Notes: generated from the letters alone by a model not told the origin. A DNA stretch of 64,000 bases from Burkholderiaceae bacterium (GCA_016790575.1 JAEUOU010000029.1:248001-312000), one strand, 5' to 3'. Shown: positions 35,502 through 44,464, counted from the stretch's first letter. Made by a program: numbers and translations.

Positions 35502-36356
35502 ATGTCCTTGTTTGAACGCCTGGCCGCCCTGATTCCCGGGCAGTGGGAAAAGGTCATTGTCACGGCCTTGCTGGTTGGCATGGCCTTGCTTGCGTCGCAC
35601 CTGTGGGCGCGCTATCTCTCGCGCGGCTCGATTTCGGCGGAGAAGCGCCGCCTCCACCTGGTCTGGGCGCGCAACATCATCTGGTTTGCGGCGCTGCTGG
35701 TCATTGTGTCAGTCTGGGCTTCCACGATCGCGGGTTTCGCGCTGTCTGTCGCGGCGGTGGCGGGCGCGCTGCTGATCGTCAGCAAGGAGCTCGTCATGTG
35801 CGTTCACGGCTACCTGTATGTGACCCTGGTGCAGCCTTTCAAGATAGGCGACGTGATCGAGTTCAACCATTTGCACGGCCGTGTGGTCGATATCGACATG
35901 TTTGCCACCACGCTGGTGGAGCTTGACAAGGCCGGCCAGCGTACCGGAAAAGTGGCCGAATTTCCCAACGGGCTGTTGCTCACCCACCCGCTGATCAATG
36001 CGTCTCCCAACGGCGCCTACGTGCTGCACGCCATCCAGATTCCCATCCCTGAACGCCTCTCGCATGACCTGGACCACATCGAGGCCGCGGCTCTGGCTGC
36101 TGCCGACCGCGCGACCGCCGTCTGGAGCGAAGAGGCAATGAACCATTTTCGCAAGGCCTCTGAAGAGAACTTCATCGCACTCCCCTCGGGGAAAACCAAA
36201 GTGTCGTGGGATTTTTCAGACCCTGAACACCTGGTGCTGGTAGTCCGTGTGGCCTGTCCGGTCGGACAGCGCGCCAAAGTGGAACAGGCGGTTTTTAGAG
36301 ACACCTGGCGCGCCTTGTCGCCCGCAAACCAGGCGGTCGCGCAGGAAGGCCAGTGA
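35502..36356 (+). CDS. MscS-family mechanosensitive channel
   Basis: 284 residues. Two N-terminal transmembrane segments (about 15-35 and 55-75) precede the pore helix and MscS beta domain (AVAGALLIVSKELVMCVHGYLYVTLVQPFKIGDVIEF, then GRVVDIDMFATTLVE and FPNGLLLTHPLINAS). The C-terminal cytoplasmic part is shorter than in E. coli MscS-like large paralogues. Such channels release solutes on hypo-osmotic shock or conduct ions. Confidence 0.87.
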   Translation: MSLFERLAALIPGQWEKVIVTALLVGMALLASHLWARYLSRGSISAEKRRLHLVWARNIIWFAALLVIVSVWASTIAGFALSVAAVAGALLIVSKELVMCVHGYLYVTLVQPFKIGDVIEFNHLHGRVVDIDMFATTLVELDKAGQRTGKVAEFPNGLLLTHPLINASPNGAYVLHAIQIPIPERLSHDLDHIEAAALAAADRATAVWSEEAMNHFRKASEENFIALPSGKTKVSWDFSDPEHLVLVVRVACPVGQRAKVEQAVFRDTWRALSPANQAVAQEGQ

Positions 36357-36393
36357 ACGCGCGGCTGTTGCGCGGGCCGGCCGTCATGGCGGA

Positions 36394-37239
36394 TCAACGG
36401 AGTCGGGTGGCACGTTCCGGCTGCAAGGCCGTGACCTGTCTGCGTTCAAACGCCTGCTGACGCTCGGAAAAGTCCCACCGCTCGATCAGGCAGCATTTGC
36501 CTGGCGGGGGCCCGCCGGGCGGGTCGGCGTCCAGCGTGGCCGCCGTATCGCCCCATCGCAGCAGGTTGACCGAGTTGGGCACCCCGGGGCGTGTGCGCGC
36601 GGAGACGGCGGTGCCCGCTTGCACCACCCACAGCCGCCGCGCCAGGCCCTGCAGTGGCAGCGTGTAGGGCAGGTGGATGTGGCCGCCCAGCACCAGGTCG
36701 GCCCCGGCCTGTGCCCAGGCCCGGGCGGCCCGCGCATGGCCACGCAGCAGGTTGGACGCTTCGCCCGCCTCGGGTACTGCCAGCGGCTGGTGTACCACCA
36801 CCACGCGCAGTTGCTGCGGCCCGGCTGCGGCCAGCAGGCTGGCCACCCGGGCAACTTGCGCCTCCGATACCTCCCCCTGAGTGTGACGCCGCGCACGGGT
36901 GGTGTTCACCCCCACGATGAGCCAGTCGGGCGAGATCGCGACGGGCTCCAGATCGGCTCCGAAGACCCGGGCGAAACGCGCATAGGGGCGGGTCAGCCGT
37001 GCCCACAGGTCGAACAGCGCAATGTCGTGGTTGCCCGGGATGGCGAGAACAGGCGCACCCAGTTGGTCCACAAAGGCCTTGGCTGCGCGGAACTGCGCGG
37101 GCCGCGCGCGTTGTGTGATGTCGCCCGACAGCACCACTCCATCGGGGCGCTGCTGCGCCGCCAGGGCCAGCAAGGCCTCGACCACTTGCGGCCGCTCGGT
37201 GCCAAAGTGGGTGTCGGACAGGTGCAGCAGCACACTCAT
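36394..37239 (-). CDS. Metallophosphoesterase (calcineurin-like)
   Basis: 281 residues. The metal-binding motifs are in order: LHLSDTHFG (DxH), VVLSGDITQRA (GDxxxR-like), IPGNHDIALFD (GNHD), VVHQPL and LGGHIHLPY (GHxH). Members include CpdA-type cAMP phosphodiesterases; the fold alone does not give the substrate. The start overlaps the stop of the upstream lipid kinase by 4 bp (ATGA), so translation is coupled. Confidence 0.88.
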   Translation of the reverse strand: MSVLLHLSDTHFGTERPQVVEALLALAAQQRPDGVVLSGDITQRARPAQFRAAKAFVDQLGAPVLAIPGNHDIALFDLWARLTRPYARFARVFGADLEPVAISPDWLIVGVNTTRARRHTQGEVSEAQVARVASLLAAAGPQQLRVVVVHQPLAVPEAGEASNLLRGHARAARAWAQAGADLVLGGHIHLPYTLPLQGLARRLWVVQAGTAVSARTRPGVPNSVNLLRWGDTAATLDADPPGGPPPGKCCLIERWDFSERQQAFERRQVTALQPERATRLR

Positions 37240-38270
37240 GCGACCTCCCCTGGCGCGCCGGCCATGGGGTCGTCGTCAGAAGCCTGGAGCAGGTACAAAG
37301 GCCTGTCGAGCACACGGATGTCGATCGGTGAGCGCATGCGGGCCACTTCGCCGTCGAACGCCACCACCACCTCTTTGCGTCCGGGTGCCAGCCTGGGCCG
37401 CACCACCATGTGGTGGAACTCGAAGCTTTCCACCCCGGCGGCCTCCCCCAGCCGGCCCATGGCACCATGCAGCATGAGCCGGATCATGGCCAGGGTCCCG
37501 ATGGGCCGCAGCATCAGCGCGGCCATGCTGCCGTGGCCCGGTGTGCCGGCCAGGGTGTCGGCGGGCTCGGCACCCACCTGCTCCAGTTGCAGGCGGTTGT
37601 TGCCCACAAAAAGCGTCAAGGTTTGCACGTCGCGTGTTGTGTTTCCCGTTTCGATGTGCAGCCGCAACCGACGCTGGGCGCGCAGCAAGGTGGCTGCGGC
37701 GGCCACAAAGGCCACCCAGCGGCTTCGACCAAACCGGGCCTTGAAGGCCTCGCGGTCTTGCAGCAACTCGGGGTAAACGCCCAGGCTGGCGTTGACCAGG
37801 AACATTCTGTCGTTGATCGCGGCCACCTGAACCGGGCCGGGATGGGCAGTCAGCAGCAGCCGTGCAGCGGCGGCCGGGTCGGTGGGAATGCCGTGTGTGC
37901 GAGCAAAGTAGTTGAAGGTGCCGTACGGAATCACTCCCATCGCACAACCGGCCGCGTGGGCGGCCTGGGCCACGGTGCTGAGGCTCCCATCGCCGCCCAC
38001 CGCCACCACGGCGGAGCCGCGTGCCATCGCCCTGGCGGCTGCTTCGGTGGCTACCCGCGGAAGATCCGCGGGCCCGCAAATCAGCAGCTCGCCACGACGC
38101 CCCCCGGCTGAAAGGGCCGATTCGATCACGGCGCATTTGGCCTCGATGTCCTGGGCTCCCGAGGATGCGTTGACAACGAACAGCAGTGTCGCCGCGGGGT
38201 CAAAGCGCGGACCCGGCGCGACGGCCTGCGGCGAGCTGCTTTGCGTGGGGATGCGAAGGCTGAAGGCCAT
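37236..38270 (-). CDS. Diacylglycerol/sphingosine kinase-family protein (YegS/DgkB-like)
   Basis: 344 residues. The kinase domain motif VVAVGGDGSLSTVAQAA (GGDGT-like, here GGDGS) and GVIPYGTFNYFARTHGIP match the lipid kinase family, and the C-terminal beta-rich domain ends in VAFDGEVARMRSPIDIRVL. It phosphorylates diacylglycerol or a related lipid at the membrane face. The start at 38270 (MAFSLRIP) is chosen; an upstream ATG at 38360 adds a low-complexity leader. In operon with the metallophosphoesterase. The 38271-38526 interval holds no gene I recognise. Confidence 0.87.
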   Translation of the reverse strand: MAFSLRIPTQSSSPQAVAPGPRFDPAATLLFVVNASSGAQDIEAKCAVIESALSAGGRRGELLICGPADLPRVATEAAARAMARGSAVVAVGGDGSLSTVAQAAHAAGCAMGVIPYGTFNYFARTHGIPTDPAAAARLLLTAHPGPVQVAAINDRMFLVNASLGVYPELLQDREAFKARFGRSRWVAFVAAAATLLRAQRRLRLHIETGNTTRDVQTLTLFVGNNRLQLEQVGAEPADTLAGTPGHGSMAALMLRPIGTLAMIRLMLHGAMGRLGEAAGVESFEFHHMVVRPRLAPGRKEVVVAFDGEVARMRSPIDIRVLDRPLYLLQASDDDPMAGAPGEVA

Positions 38271-38487
38271 CGGTCGTGCTCCAACTGGTCGTCGAAAGTG
38301 GTGCGGTCGCCATCCCGGCCCTCGGGTTCGGCGTGGTTTCCCGGCACGGTCCAGCGCCACCGGCGCGGCCGGGGGCAGCGCATTGGATGGAACCGCCCGA
38401 TTGCCGCGATCATGAGGGTGTTCGGGTAAAGCGGGGGCAACGGTTCAGCTAATTCCGGTGGCCGAAGCCTGAATAAGCGTCCATTTC

Positions 38488-38506
38488 AGAATTGTTTGAC
38501 AATTCT
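38488..38506. promoter_or_regulatory. Palindrome overlapping a possible -35 box upstream of the ExoD-like gene
   Basis: AGAATTG-N5-CAATTCT is a perfect 7-bp inverted repeat. It contains TTGACA (38496-38501), an ideal -35 hexamer. The -10 region 17 bp on (TTGCAT, 38519-38524) is weak. If this is the promoter, transcription would start close to the assigned start codon, which may argue for a later start. Confidence 0.35.
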
Positions 38507-38526
38507 CGTTCGCAGGGTTTGCATCA

Positions 38527-39219
38527 TTGCTTGAAATGGGGGGTCGCAGGTTGCCTCAATCGCCGTCAGAAAAATTGATCCGAAACGCTCGCGGTCCGGC
38601 AGAAGCGAGGATCAGGCGCCGATCTTCGGTGGACCGGATTGCGGCGGCTCACCTGGCTGCGATGGGCGACACGGTGGCCGATACCGTAGGTCAGGGGGCC
38701 CGGCAGCGGCTGGTCTGGCTGGGTTTGCTGGCCATGCCGCTGTTGTTTCCGATTGCTTTGCCCGGCATGGCCTCGGGGGTGGGCACTTTGTGCCTGCTGG
38801 TGGCGCTCGGACTGTGCCTGGGTCAATCGGTTCCTTTGCCCGGGTGGCTTGCCAGGCGCGAGCTGAGTGCCCGCGTCAAGGGCCTGCTGGCCAGCATGCT
38901 CCATCGCGCGGTTCGCATCATTGCCCGCCTGGGACGGCCCCGCATGCTGGCCTTGAGCAACCAGCCGGCCCGCTTCTTCAACGGGCTGATGCTGGGCACT
39001 TCCGGGCTCGCCATGGTGGTCCCTGTCCCGATGATCACATTTGACAACGTGTTGCCCGCCATGGCCATTGTTCTGATCGCCTGGGGCCTGCGGCTGCGCG
39101 ACGGCCTGATGCTGCTGGCGGGCTACGGGGTTGCCATCGCCGCGGTGGCCTCGGTCATGCTGCTTTGGTGGGGTGGCGCCCTGGCGGCCGGCAACCTGTT
39201 GGCCTGGGCCACAAACTGA
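38527..39219 (+). CDS. ExoD-family exopolysaccharide synthesis-related membrane protein
   Basis: Up to 230 residues. The N-terminal ~50 residues are basic, then SVDRIAAAHLAAMGDTVADTVGQGARQRLVWLGLLAMPLLFPIALPGMASGVGTLCLLVALGLCLGQS follows the ExoD pattern (amphipathic helix, hydrophobic pair, Pro), with further membrane segments near 150-230. Its precise role is unknown; exoD mutants in Rhizobium have altered exopolysaccharide. The start is uncertain: TTG 38527 and ATG 38536 are in frame and neither has a good ribosome binding site. Confidence 0.72.
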   Translation: MLEMGGRRLPQSPSEKLIRNARGPAEARIRRRSSVDRIAAAHLAAMGDTVADTVGQGARQRLVWLGLLAMPLLFPIALPGMASGVGTLCLLVALGLCLGQSVPLPGWLARRELSARVKGLLASMLHRAVRIIARLGRPRMLALSNQPARFFNGLMLGTSGLAMVVPVPMITFDNVLPAMAIVLIAWGLRLRDGLMLLAGYGVAIAAVASVMLLWWGGALAAGNLLAWATN

Positions 39220-39289
39220 TTGCAACCCCCCGCCCCGGGCTGTCAGACCGGGGCTTTGCCAGGGCAGGGCGCGCCAGTGCTGTGGTGCC

Positions 39290-39868
39290 CTAGTGCTCTC
39301 GGGTCATCCGCTCGGCAAAAGAGATGCCCATCGCGGACAGCACGAAGGTGAAGTGGATGACGGCCACCAGGGTCACGGTCTGAATGCTTGGCAGGCTCAG
39401 GTCGCTGCTCAGATAGGTTTTGAGCGCATGGACGCCCGAAATGGAAATGATGGCAAAAGCCAGTTTCAGTTTGAGGTTGTAGGTGTTGACATGATCCAGC
39501 CAGTCCGGCTTTTTCATCTCGGTCTTGTCAAAGTGTCCGGTGGTGACGAACAGCGAAACTCCCGCCAGCGCCACCACCCACACCAACTGGGCCACCATCG
39601 TCATGTCCACCAATTCCAGGACCTTGATGATGAGTGCAATTTTCTCCAGGTCACCGAACAGCAAGGTTTGCATGAGCTTGTAGCTTTCGAGCAGGAACTT
39701 GCCCAGTATGCCGATGATGATCGCTACCAGCCCCACGTAGAAGAAGAGCATGGTGAACCGCATGCCATACAGCAGGGCCCCTACCTTGGCGAGAACGTTT
39801 TCCATTTTGTTGGCGTCCGGAGTCAATGAATTTGATATGTCGGTTGGTTGTAAAACGGGATGACCCAT
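39290..39868 (-). CDS. YqhA / UPF0114 family membrane protein
   Basis: 192 residues from 39868, or 171 from the alternative ATG at 39805 (MENVLAKVGALLYGMRF), where the family domain begins. There are three or four hydrophobic helices (MLFFYVGLVAIIIGILGKFLLESYKLM, MVAQLVWVVALAGVSLFV, TVTLVAVIHFTFVLSAMGISFAERM). The function is unknown. It is a single-gene unit, convergent with the ExoD-like gene. Confidence 0.85.
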   Translation of the reverse strand: MGHPVLQPTDISNSLTPDANKMENVLAKVGALLYGMRFTMLFFYVGLVAIIIGILGKFLLESYKLMQTLLFGDLEKIALIIKVLELVDMTMVAQLVWVVALAGVSLFVTTGHFDKTEMKKPDWLDHVNTYNLKLKLAFAIISISGVHALKTYLSSDLSLPSIQTVTLVAVIHFTFVLSAMGISFAERMTREH

Positions 39869-39998
39869 CGGTCCGAGACTAACACTGGTCAGTGAACCGC
39901 CTGTTGCAAGCGGCCGCTCAGGCGGTTGGGTCGGTCAGATCGACCCCATTTCGATGGCAGCACAAATCGTGCCGGCTCCCCGCGTGCCCGCCGCCAGC

Positions 39999-40904
39999 TC
40001 ACCTTTTCCGCATCCCCAGCCACACCACCGTCCCCACCACCACCAGCGCCCCGGCCACCTGCACCGGTGCAATGGACTGGCCCAGGATGGCCCAGGCCAG
40101 CAGCAGGGCGAAGACGGGCTCCACGTTCATGATGGCCGAGTTGCCCACCACGCCCAGCTTGGGCAGCACGGTGAACATGATGGTGAAGGCGGTGCCGTAG
40201 AGAAAGGTCAGCGCGCCCAGGCCCACCCAGCCCAGCGGGGCGGTGGGCAGGTGCGGGCCACCCTGTGCGGTGACGGCGGCCAGCGCCAGCAGGCCGACGA
40301 TGCCCATGGTGGAGGCGGTGCGCACGCGGCCGTCCACGTCGCTGGCCTCGTGCTGGGTGATCACCAGCGCCACACCGAAGGTGGCGGCGGCCGTCAGCGC
40401 AAAGGCCACACCGGCGCCAATGCGGCCCCATTGCCCGGCCGCGCCCAGGCCCGAGGCGGCGCCGAACACGTCCAGCGCCAGCGCCAGGCCCGCCAGCATC
40501 ACCGGCATGGCCAGCAGCACCGCGCGCTCGGGGCGGTGGCGGTAGAACAGCCGGGCCCACAGCGCGGTCCACAGCGGGTAGGTGTTGAAGGCCAGCAGGG
40601 CCAGCGCCACCGGCAGCCGCGCCACGGCCGAGTACAGGCACAGGCTCTGCACACCGATCAGCAGCCCGATGGCGGGCAAGGCTTTCTTGTGCCGTGCCGT
40701 CAGGCGGATGGGCACGCGGTGCCACGCCACGATGGAGGCCACCACCAGCGCGGTGATGGCGCTGCGGAAGGTCACCGCCGTGGCCACGTCCACCCCGTGG
40801 TTGAAGGCCAGGCGCGCGGCCACGTGGTTGGCGCCCATCATCAGCGCGATGAGCAGCAGCGTGGCGAAGGCGGTGGCGGAGAGGGGGCGGGTGGGTGGGG
40901 TCAT
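39999..40904 (-). CDS. DMT-superfamily transporter (EamA domain)
   Basis: 301 residues and ten predicted helices in two EamA repeats (ATLLLIALMMGANHVAARLAFNHG... and GRIGAGVAFALTAAATFGVALVITQHEAS...). Family members export amino acids, metabolites or drugs; the substrate is not predictable. The final helix ends in VVLVGTVVWLGMRKR-like sequence. Confidence 0.85.
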   Translation of the reverse strand: MTPPTRPLSATAFATLLLIALMMGANHVAARLAFNHGVDVATAVTFRSAITALVVASIVAWHRVPIRLTARHKKALPAIGLLIGVQSLCLYSAVARLPVALALLAFNTYPLWTALWARLFYRHRPERAVLLAMPVMLAGLALALDVFGAASGLGAAGQWGRIGAGVAFALTAAATFGVALVITQHEASDVDGRVRTASTMGIVGLLALAAVTAQGGPHLPTAPLGWVGLGALTFLYGTAFTIMFTVLPKLGVVGNSAIMNVEPVFALLLAWAILGQSIAPVQVAGALVVVGTVVWLGMRKR

Positions 40905-40926
40905 GCGGGCGGGCCGGGTGTGGGAA

Positions 40927-41361
40927 TCAGGCCAGGCCCGAGAGATGGGTTTGCGCGGCGGCGGCCAGGCGCTCGTCGAAGGTGGCCAGCGGGCACATCA
41001 GGTCGGCCGCGAGCCAGAGGTAGGCGGCGTCATAGGCGGAGAGCTGGTAGCGCTGGGCGAGGTCGGTGGTGGCCAGTGGGTCGATGGGGTGCAGTTCGAT
41101 CACCATGCCTGCGGCTTCGGCCAGGCCGGACAAGGCGTGGGTTTCGCCGCGGCGGTGTTTCTTCAGTGCGACATTGGCGATTTCGCAATGCAACAGGTGG
41201 GGCGCATGCAAGGCGCGGCCGTGGATGTGGCCTTTTGCCGTTTCGAACCATTCCTCGCGGAACACCAACCCGGCGATCATGCTGCAGTCCACCACCAGCG
41301 GTGGGCGCTCCAGATAGATGGCTGGCGGCTCGGCGATGTGAAAGACCGGCGCCGGGTTCAT
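40927..41361 (-). CDS. vapC: PIN-domain toxin (VapC/FitB-like)
   Basis: 144 residues. The PIN active-site acidic residues appear in order: Asp in LVVDCSMIAGLVF, Glu in HCEIANVALKKH, Asp in LSAYDAAYLWLAADL and Asp in LATFDERLAAAA. Such toxins are Mg-dependent ribonucleases, held inactive by the partner antitoxin. The start codon overlaps the antitoxin stop by 4 bp (ATGA), so the pair is translationally coupled. Confidence 0.87.
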   Translation of the reverse strand: MNPAPVFHIAEPPAIYLERPPLVVDCSMIAGLVFREEWFETAKGHIHGRALHAPHLLHCEIANVALKKHRRGETHALSGLAEAAGMVIELHPIDPLATTDLAQRYQLSAYDAAYLWLAADLMCPLATFDERLAAAAQTHLSGLA

Positions 41362-41693
41362 CGACTGTCCCGGTCTTCGCGGATGAGGTCGATGCTGGAG
41401 ACCTGGTCGCGGATCGGCTCGGGGTACTTGGCCTTCAGCTCCGCCACCACCTGCTCCACCGTTTTCCAGCCCTGCCGCACGATGGGCCAGCCCCGTTTGT
41501 CGTACCCGACGATGCGTGGCGCGCCAGGGTTGGCGGGATCAACAGGCGAAGTGGGCACTTCCGTTTCCTGCTTCACCGCCTGTTCGACCAGGGCCATCAG
41601 CTCGCCCTGCAGCGAGCGGTGGTGGCGCGCGGCGCGCTGGCGCAGCGCCTCGGCCCAGGCTTCGGGCACATCTTTGATGGAGAGGTTGGGCAT
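41358..41693 (-). CDS. vapB: FitA-like ribbon-helix-helix antitoxin
   Basis: 111 residues. The N-terminal MPNLSIKDVPEAWAEALRQRAARHHRSLQGELMALVEQAV is the FitA/Arc-type ribbon-helix-helix. The C-terminal ~65 residues are long for the family and probably wrap the toxin. The start at 41693 fits the domain; the longer frame to 41771 runs through the operator. It is first in the two-gene module; autoregulation is likely through the boxes at 41697-41734. Confidence 0.85.
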   Translation of the reverse strand: MPNLSIKDVPEAWAEALRQRAARHHRSLQGELMALVEQAVKQETEVPTSPVDPANPGAPRIVGYDKRGWPIVRQGWKTVEQVVAELKAKYPEPIRDQVSSIDLIREDRDSR

Positions 41694-41696
41694 GAA

Positions 41697-41734
41697 ATGG
41701 CTCCAAAATGAATCTGTGGAGCCATTATGGAGCC
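41697..41734. promoter_or_regulatory. Operator of the first toxin-antitoxin module
   Basis: ATGGCTCC (41697-41704) and GGAGCCAT (41718-41725) form a perfect 8-bp inverted repeat with 13 bp between. A third box, TGGAGCC, lies 11 bp further on (41728-41734), one helical turn away. The boxes sit directly upstream of the antitoxin start, where ribbon-helix-helix antitoxins bind their own promoters. Confidence 0.65.
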
Positions 41735-41777
41735 GATCTGCAGGCTGATCAAGCGCGCTGCGGTCGCGCACCCGGGC

Positions 41778-42758
41778 TCAATACAACCCGTGCACCTGCG
41801 CATGCACCCGCGCCAGGCCCAGCAGCGCGTCGGTGAAGGGGGTGGGCACGCCCGTCTTCTGGCCCAGCTCGCGCACCACGGTGACCAATGCGTCCAGCTC
41901 CACCGGCTTGCCGGCTTCCACGTCCTGCAGCATCGAGGTCTTGAAGGCGCCGAGCTTGCGCGTGACGGCGTGGCGGTCTTCGGGCTGCTGGTCGATGGGG
42001 ATGCCGATGCGCGCGCCGATCTCCTTGGCCTCCAGCATCACGGCGCTGACGAACCCGCGCACCAGGTCGTCGTTCAGGATGCGGTCGGTGGTGGCGCCGG
42101 TGAAGGCGCTGATGGGGTTGACGGTCATGTTGCCCCAGAGCTTGAACCAGATGTCTTTCTGGATCTGCGGTGACACGGTGGCGGAGAAGCCGGCGCGCTG
42201 CAGCAACGCGGCCAGCGCCAACACGCGCGGCGTTTCCTGGCCCGAGGGCTCGCCCACGATCAGCCCGTTGCCGAAGTGGTGGCGGATCACGCCCGGCGCC
42301 TGCACCGAGCAGCTGGCGTGCACCACGCAGCCGATCACCTGGCGTGCCGGAATGGCCCGGCCGATGGCGCCGGTGGGGTCCACCGCCTGCAGCGTCGTGC
42401 CGGCCAGCGGGCCGCCAAAGCCTTCAAAAAACCACCAGGGCACGCCGTTCATGGCCGTCAGCACGATGGTGTCGGGCCCGATCAGCGGGGCGATGTGGCG
42501 GGCGACGTCGGCCAGCGCCGGCGCCTTGACGGCGACGATGACCAGGTCCTGCGGGCCCAGCGCGGCCGGCTCGGCCACCGCGGTCACGGGTTGGGCCCTG
42601 CGGCCATCGGCTTCCACCAGTTGCAGTCCGTCCCGCTGCAGCGCGTCCAGTGTGGCGGTGCGCGCCACCACGCCCACGGTGCAGCCGACGCCCGCCAGCC
42701 TGGCCCCCAGCCAGCCTCCGATGGCGCCGGCGCCGTAAATCGCGACTTTTTGGATCAT
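41778..42758 (-). CDS. 2-dehydropantoate 2-reductase family protein (PanE-like)
   Basis: 326 residues. The NADPH-binding VAIYGAGAIGGWLGARLAG, then VIVAVKAPALADVA, and the C-terminal helical domain with KLWGNMTVNPISAFTGAT carry the catalytic Lys/Asn region of ketopantoate reductases. Its position, 40 bp after the class II aldolase gene and downstream of the hpa genes, suggests action on another 2-keto acid rather than pantothenate synthesis, but the sequence does not decide this. It is the last minus-strand gene of the catabolic run. Confidence 0.87.
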   Translation of the reverse strand: MIQKVAIYGAGAIGGWLGARLAGVGCTVGVVARTATLDALQRDGLQLVEADGRRAQPVTAVAEPAALGPQDLVIVAVKAPALADVARHIAPLIGPDTIVLTAMNGVPWWFFEGFGGPLAGTTLQAVDPTGAIGRAIPARQVIGCVVHASCSVQAPGVIRHHFGNGLIVGEPSGQETPRVLALAALLQRAGFSATVSPQIQKDIWFKLWGNMTVNPISAFTGATTDRILNDDLVRGFVSAVMLEAKEIGARIGIPIDQQPEDRHAVTRKLGAFKTSMLQDVEAGKPVELDALVTVVRELGQKTGVPTPFTDALLGLARVHAQVHGLY

Positions 42759-42806
42759 TTTTGGCCTTTACCCAGCGTCAGAAGGTGATGGTTTGCTCTA
42801 TTTTTT
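42756..42806 (+). repeat. Dispersed element, copy 6, forming the end of the class II aldolase gene
   Basis: TTACCCAGCGTCAGAAGGTGATGG (42769-42792), then TTTGCTCTATTTTTTG. On the minus strand the aldolase gene ends AAA AAA TAG, and the TAG (42800-42798) is the TAG of the element. The element thus supplies the stop codon and perhaps the last two lysines. Confidence 0.85.
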
Positions 42807-43598
42807 GTAGCTGTCGTCCAGCCGGTCGACCTGCCGCACCAGCGCGTCGAACACGTCGCGGCCGGCGCCGTGGGCGGGGTTGAACTGCAGCGCGTCGTGG
42901 GTGCACTTGGCGGCGATGGCCTCGGGCACCGGGATGGCGGCGCCCATGCTCAGCGTGGCCAGCTGGATCTCGCAGGCGCGCTGCAGCGTCCACAGGATGG
43001 CAAAGGCCTGCTCCAGCGTCTGGCCCCAGCTCAGCAGGCCGTGGTTGCGCAGGATGATGGCCTGCTTGTTGCCCATGCTGGCCAGCACACGCGGGCCTTC
43101 CTCGGCGTGGATGGTGATGCCCTCGAACGGGTGGTAGGCCACCATGTCGTGCAGCTGGGCGCTGTAGAAGTTGCTCTGGCTCAGGCCGCCTTGCAGCGAG
43201 GCCACAGCCACGCCGGCGGTGGTGTGGGTGTGCATGACGCAATGCGCGCCGTCGATGCCGCCGTGGATGGTGCTGTGCAGCGTGTAACCGGCCGGGTTGA
43301 TGGGCCAGGGCGAGCCGTCCAGCACGTCGCCGGCCAGGTTGATCTTGACCAGGTTGCTGGCGGTGACCTCGGTGTAGTGCAGGCCGAAGGGGTTGATCAG
43401 GAACTGTTTTTCCGCGCCGCTCACGCTGTCGGGCAGGCGCAGCGTGATGTGGTTGTAGATCATTTCCGTCCAGCCCAGCATGGCAAAGACGCGATAGGCG
43501 GCGGCCAGGCGCACGCGCGCGGCCCACTCGTCGGGGTGCATGCCGGCGGGGGCGGGTGCGGCGGGGCTGGAGAGGCTTGAGGGACTGAGGGCATTCAT
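42798..43598 (-). CDS. Class II aldolase/adducin-family protein
   Basis: 266 residues. The zinc-binding HTHTTAGVAVAS and the later LRNHGLLSWGQTLEQAF supply the His ligands; MIYNHITLRLPD and FLINPFGLHYTEVTASNLVKINLAG are family motifs. Such proteins cleave or form sugar- or acid-derived aldols (fuculose-phosphate aldolase family), and several close family members have no known substrate. It lies 20 bp after hpaI, so it is probably in the hpa transcript. Its stop codon lies inside a copy of the dispersed element. Confidence 0.85.
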   Translation of the reverse strand: MNALSPSSLSSPAAPAPAGMHPDEWAARVRLAAAYRVFAMLGWTEMIYNHITLRLPDSVSGAEKQFLINPFGLHYTEVTASNLVKINLAGDVLDGSPWPINPAGYTLHSTIHGGIDGAHCVMHTHTTAGVAVASLQGGLSQSNFYSAQLHDMVAYHPFEGITIHAEEGPRVLASMGNKQAIILRNHGLLSWGQTLEQAFAILWTLQRACEIQLATLSMGAAIPVPEAIAAKCTHDALQFNPAHGAGRDVFDALVRQVDRLDDSYKK

Positions 43599-43618
43599 GG
43601 CGTGCTCCGGGCAGGTCT

Positions 43619-44449
43619 TCAGTAGCTGTTGGCGCCGGCCGGGGCCGGCGGGGTGCGGTAGGTGGCCAGCAGCTGGCTGGCGCCCGCGGCCAGCAGCAGG
43701 GTGTCGGCGCCCACGGCGACGAAGCGCGCGCCGGCGGCCAGCCATTTGCGCGCCTGCGCCTCGCTGGTGGCCAGAATGCCGGCCGCCTTGCCGGCTTTGA
43801 GGATGCGGGCAATGCCGTCTTCGATGACGGCCTGCACCTCCGGATGTGCGGCGTTGCCCGGGTGGCCCATCGAGGCGCTCAGGTCCGCCGGGCCGATGAA
43901 TACCCCGTCCACCCCGGGCGTGGCGGCGATGGCGTCCAGGTTCTGCATGGCCAGCTCGGTTTCGGCCTGCACCAGCACACAGACCTGGTCGTTGGCCTCG
44001 TGCACGTAGCGCGGGTGCGCCTGCCAGCGCGAGGCGCGCGCCAGCGCGCTGCCCATGCCGCGGATGCCGTCGGGCGCGTAGCGGCTGGCCGCCACCACCA
44101 GCGCCGCCTGCTCGGGGGTGTCGATCATCGGCACCAGCAGGGTCTGGGCGCCGATGTCCAGGTACTGCTTGATCAGCGCCACACCCACGTCGCCGGTGCC
44201 CACCGGCACGCGCACGATGGGGTGGGAGCGCCGGTCGCCGAAGGCCTGCTGCGCGCTGGCCACGGCCTGCAGCTGCGTCAGCGTGGAGCGCACGTCATTG
44301 GGCGCGTGCTCGCCGTCCAGCAGCAGCCAGTCGTAGCCGATGCCGGCCACCAGTTCGGTGCTGTAGGGGCTGGCCAGCGCCACCCACAGACCGAGCTGGG
44401 TCTGGCCGGCGGCCAGGGCGTGTTTGAAGGTGTTGACGGGGGTGTGCAT
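43619..44449 (-). CDS. hpaI: 4-hydroxy-2-oxoheptanedioate aldolase HpaI
   Basis: 276 residues. The HpcH/HpaI family barrel is recognisable: [72 protein letters not shown], the metal-binding [37 protein letters not shown]. It cleaves 4-hydroxy-2-oxoheptanedioate to pyruvate and succinic semialdehyde, the last step of the homoprotocatechuate pathway. It starts 16 bp after hpaH. Start 44449 (MHTPVNTFK) is preferred over 44464. Confidence 0.93.
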   Translation of the reverse strand: MHTPVNTFKHALAAGQTQLGLWVALASPYSTELVAGIGYDWLLLDGEHAPNDVRSTLTQLQAVASAQQAFGDRRSHPIVRVPVGTGDVGVALIKQYLDIGAQTLLVPMIDTPEQAALVVAASRYAPDGIRGMGSALARASRWQAHPRYVHEANDQVCVLVQAETELAMQNLDAIAATPGVDGVFIGPADLSASMGHPGNAAHPEVQAVIEDGIARILKAGKAAGILATSEAQARKWLAAGARFVAVGADTLLLAAGASQLLATYRTPPAPAGANSY

Positions 44450-44464
44450 GAGCGTCCTTTGCAA

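Noticed and set aside
38126-38440. A 104-residue minus-strand frame upstream of the lipid kinase.
   Set aside because: It overlaps the kinase start in another frame, has Arg/Pro-rich shadow composition and no ribosome binding site.
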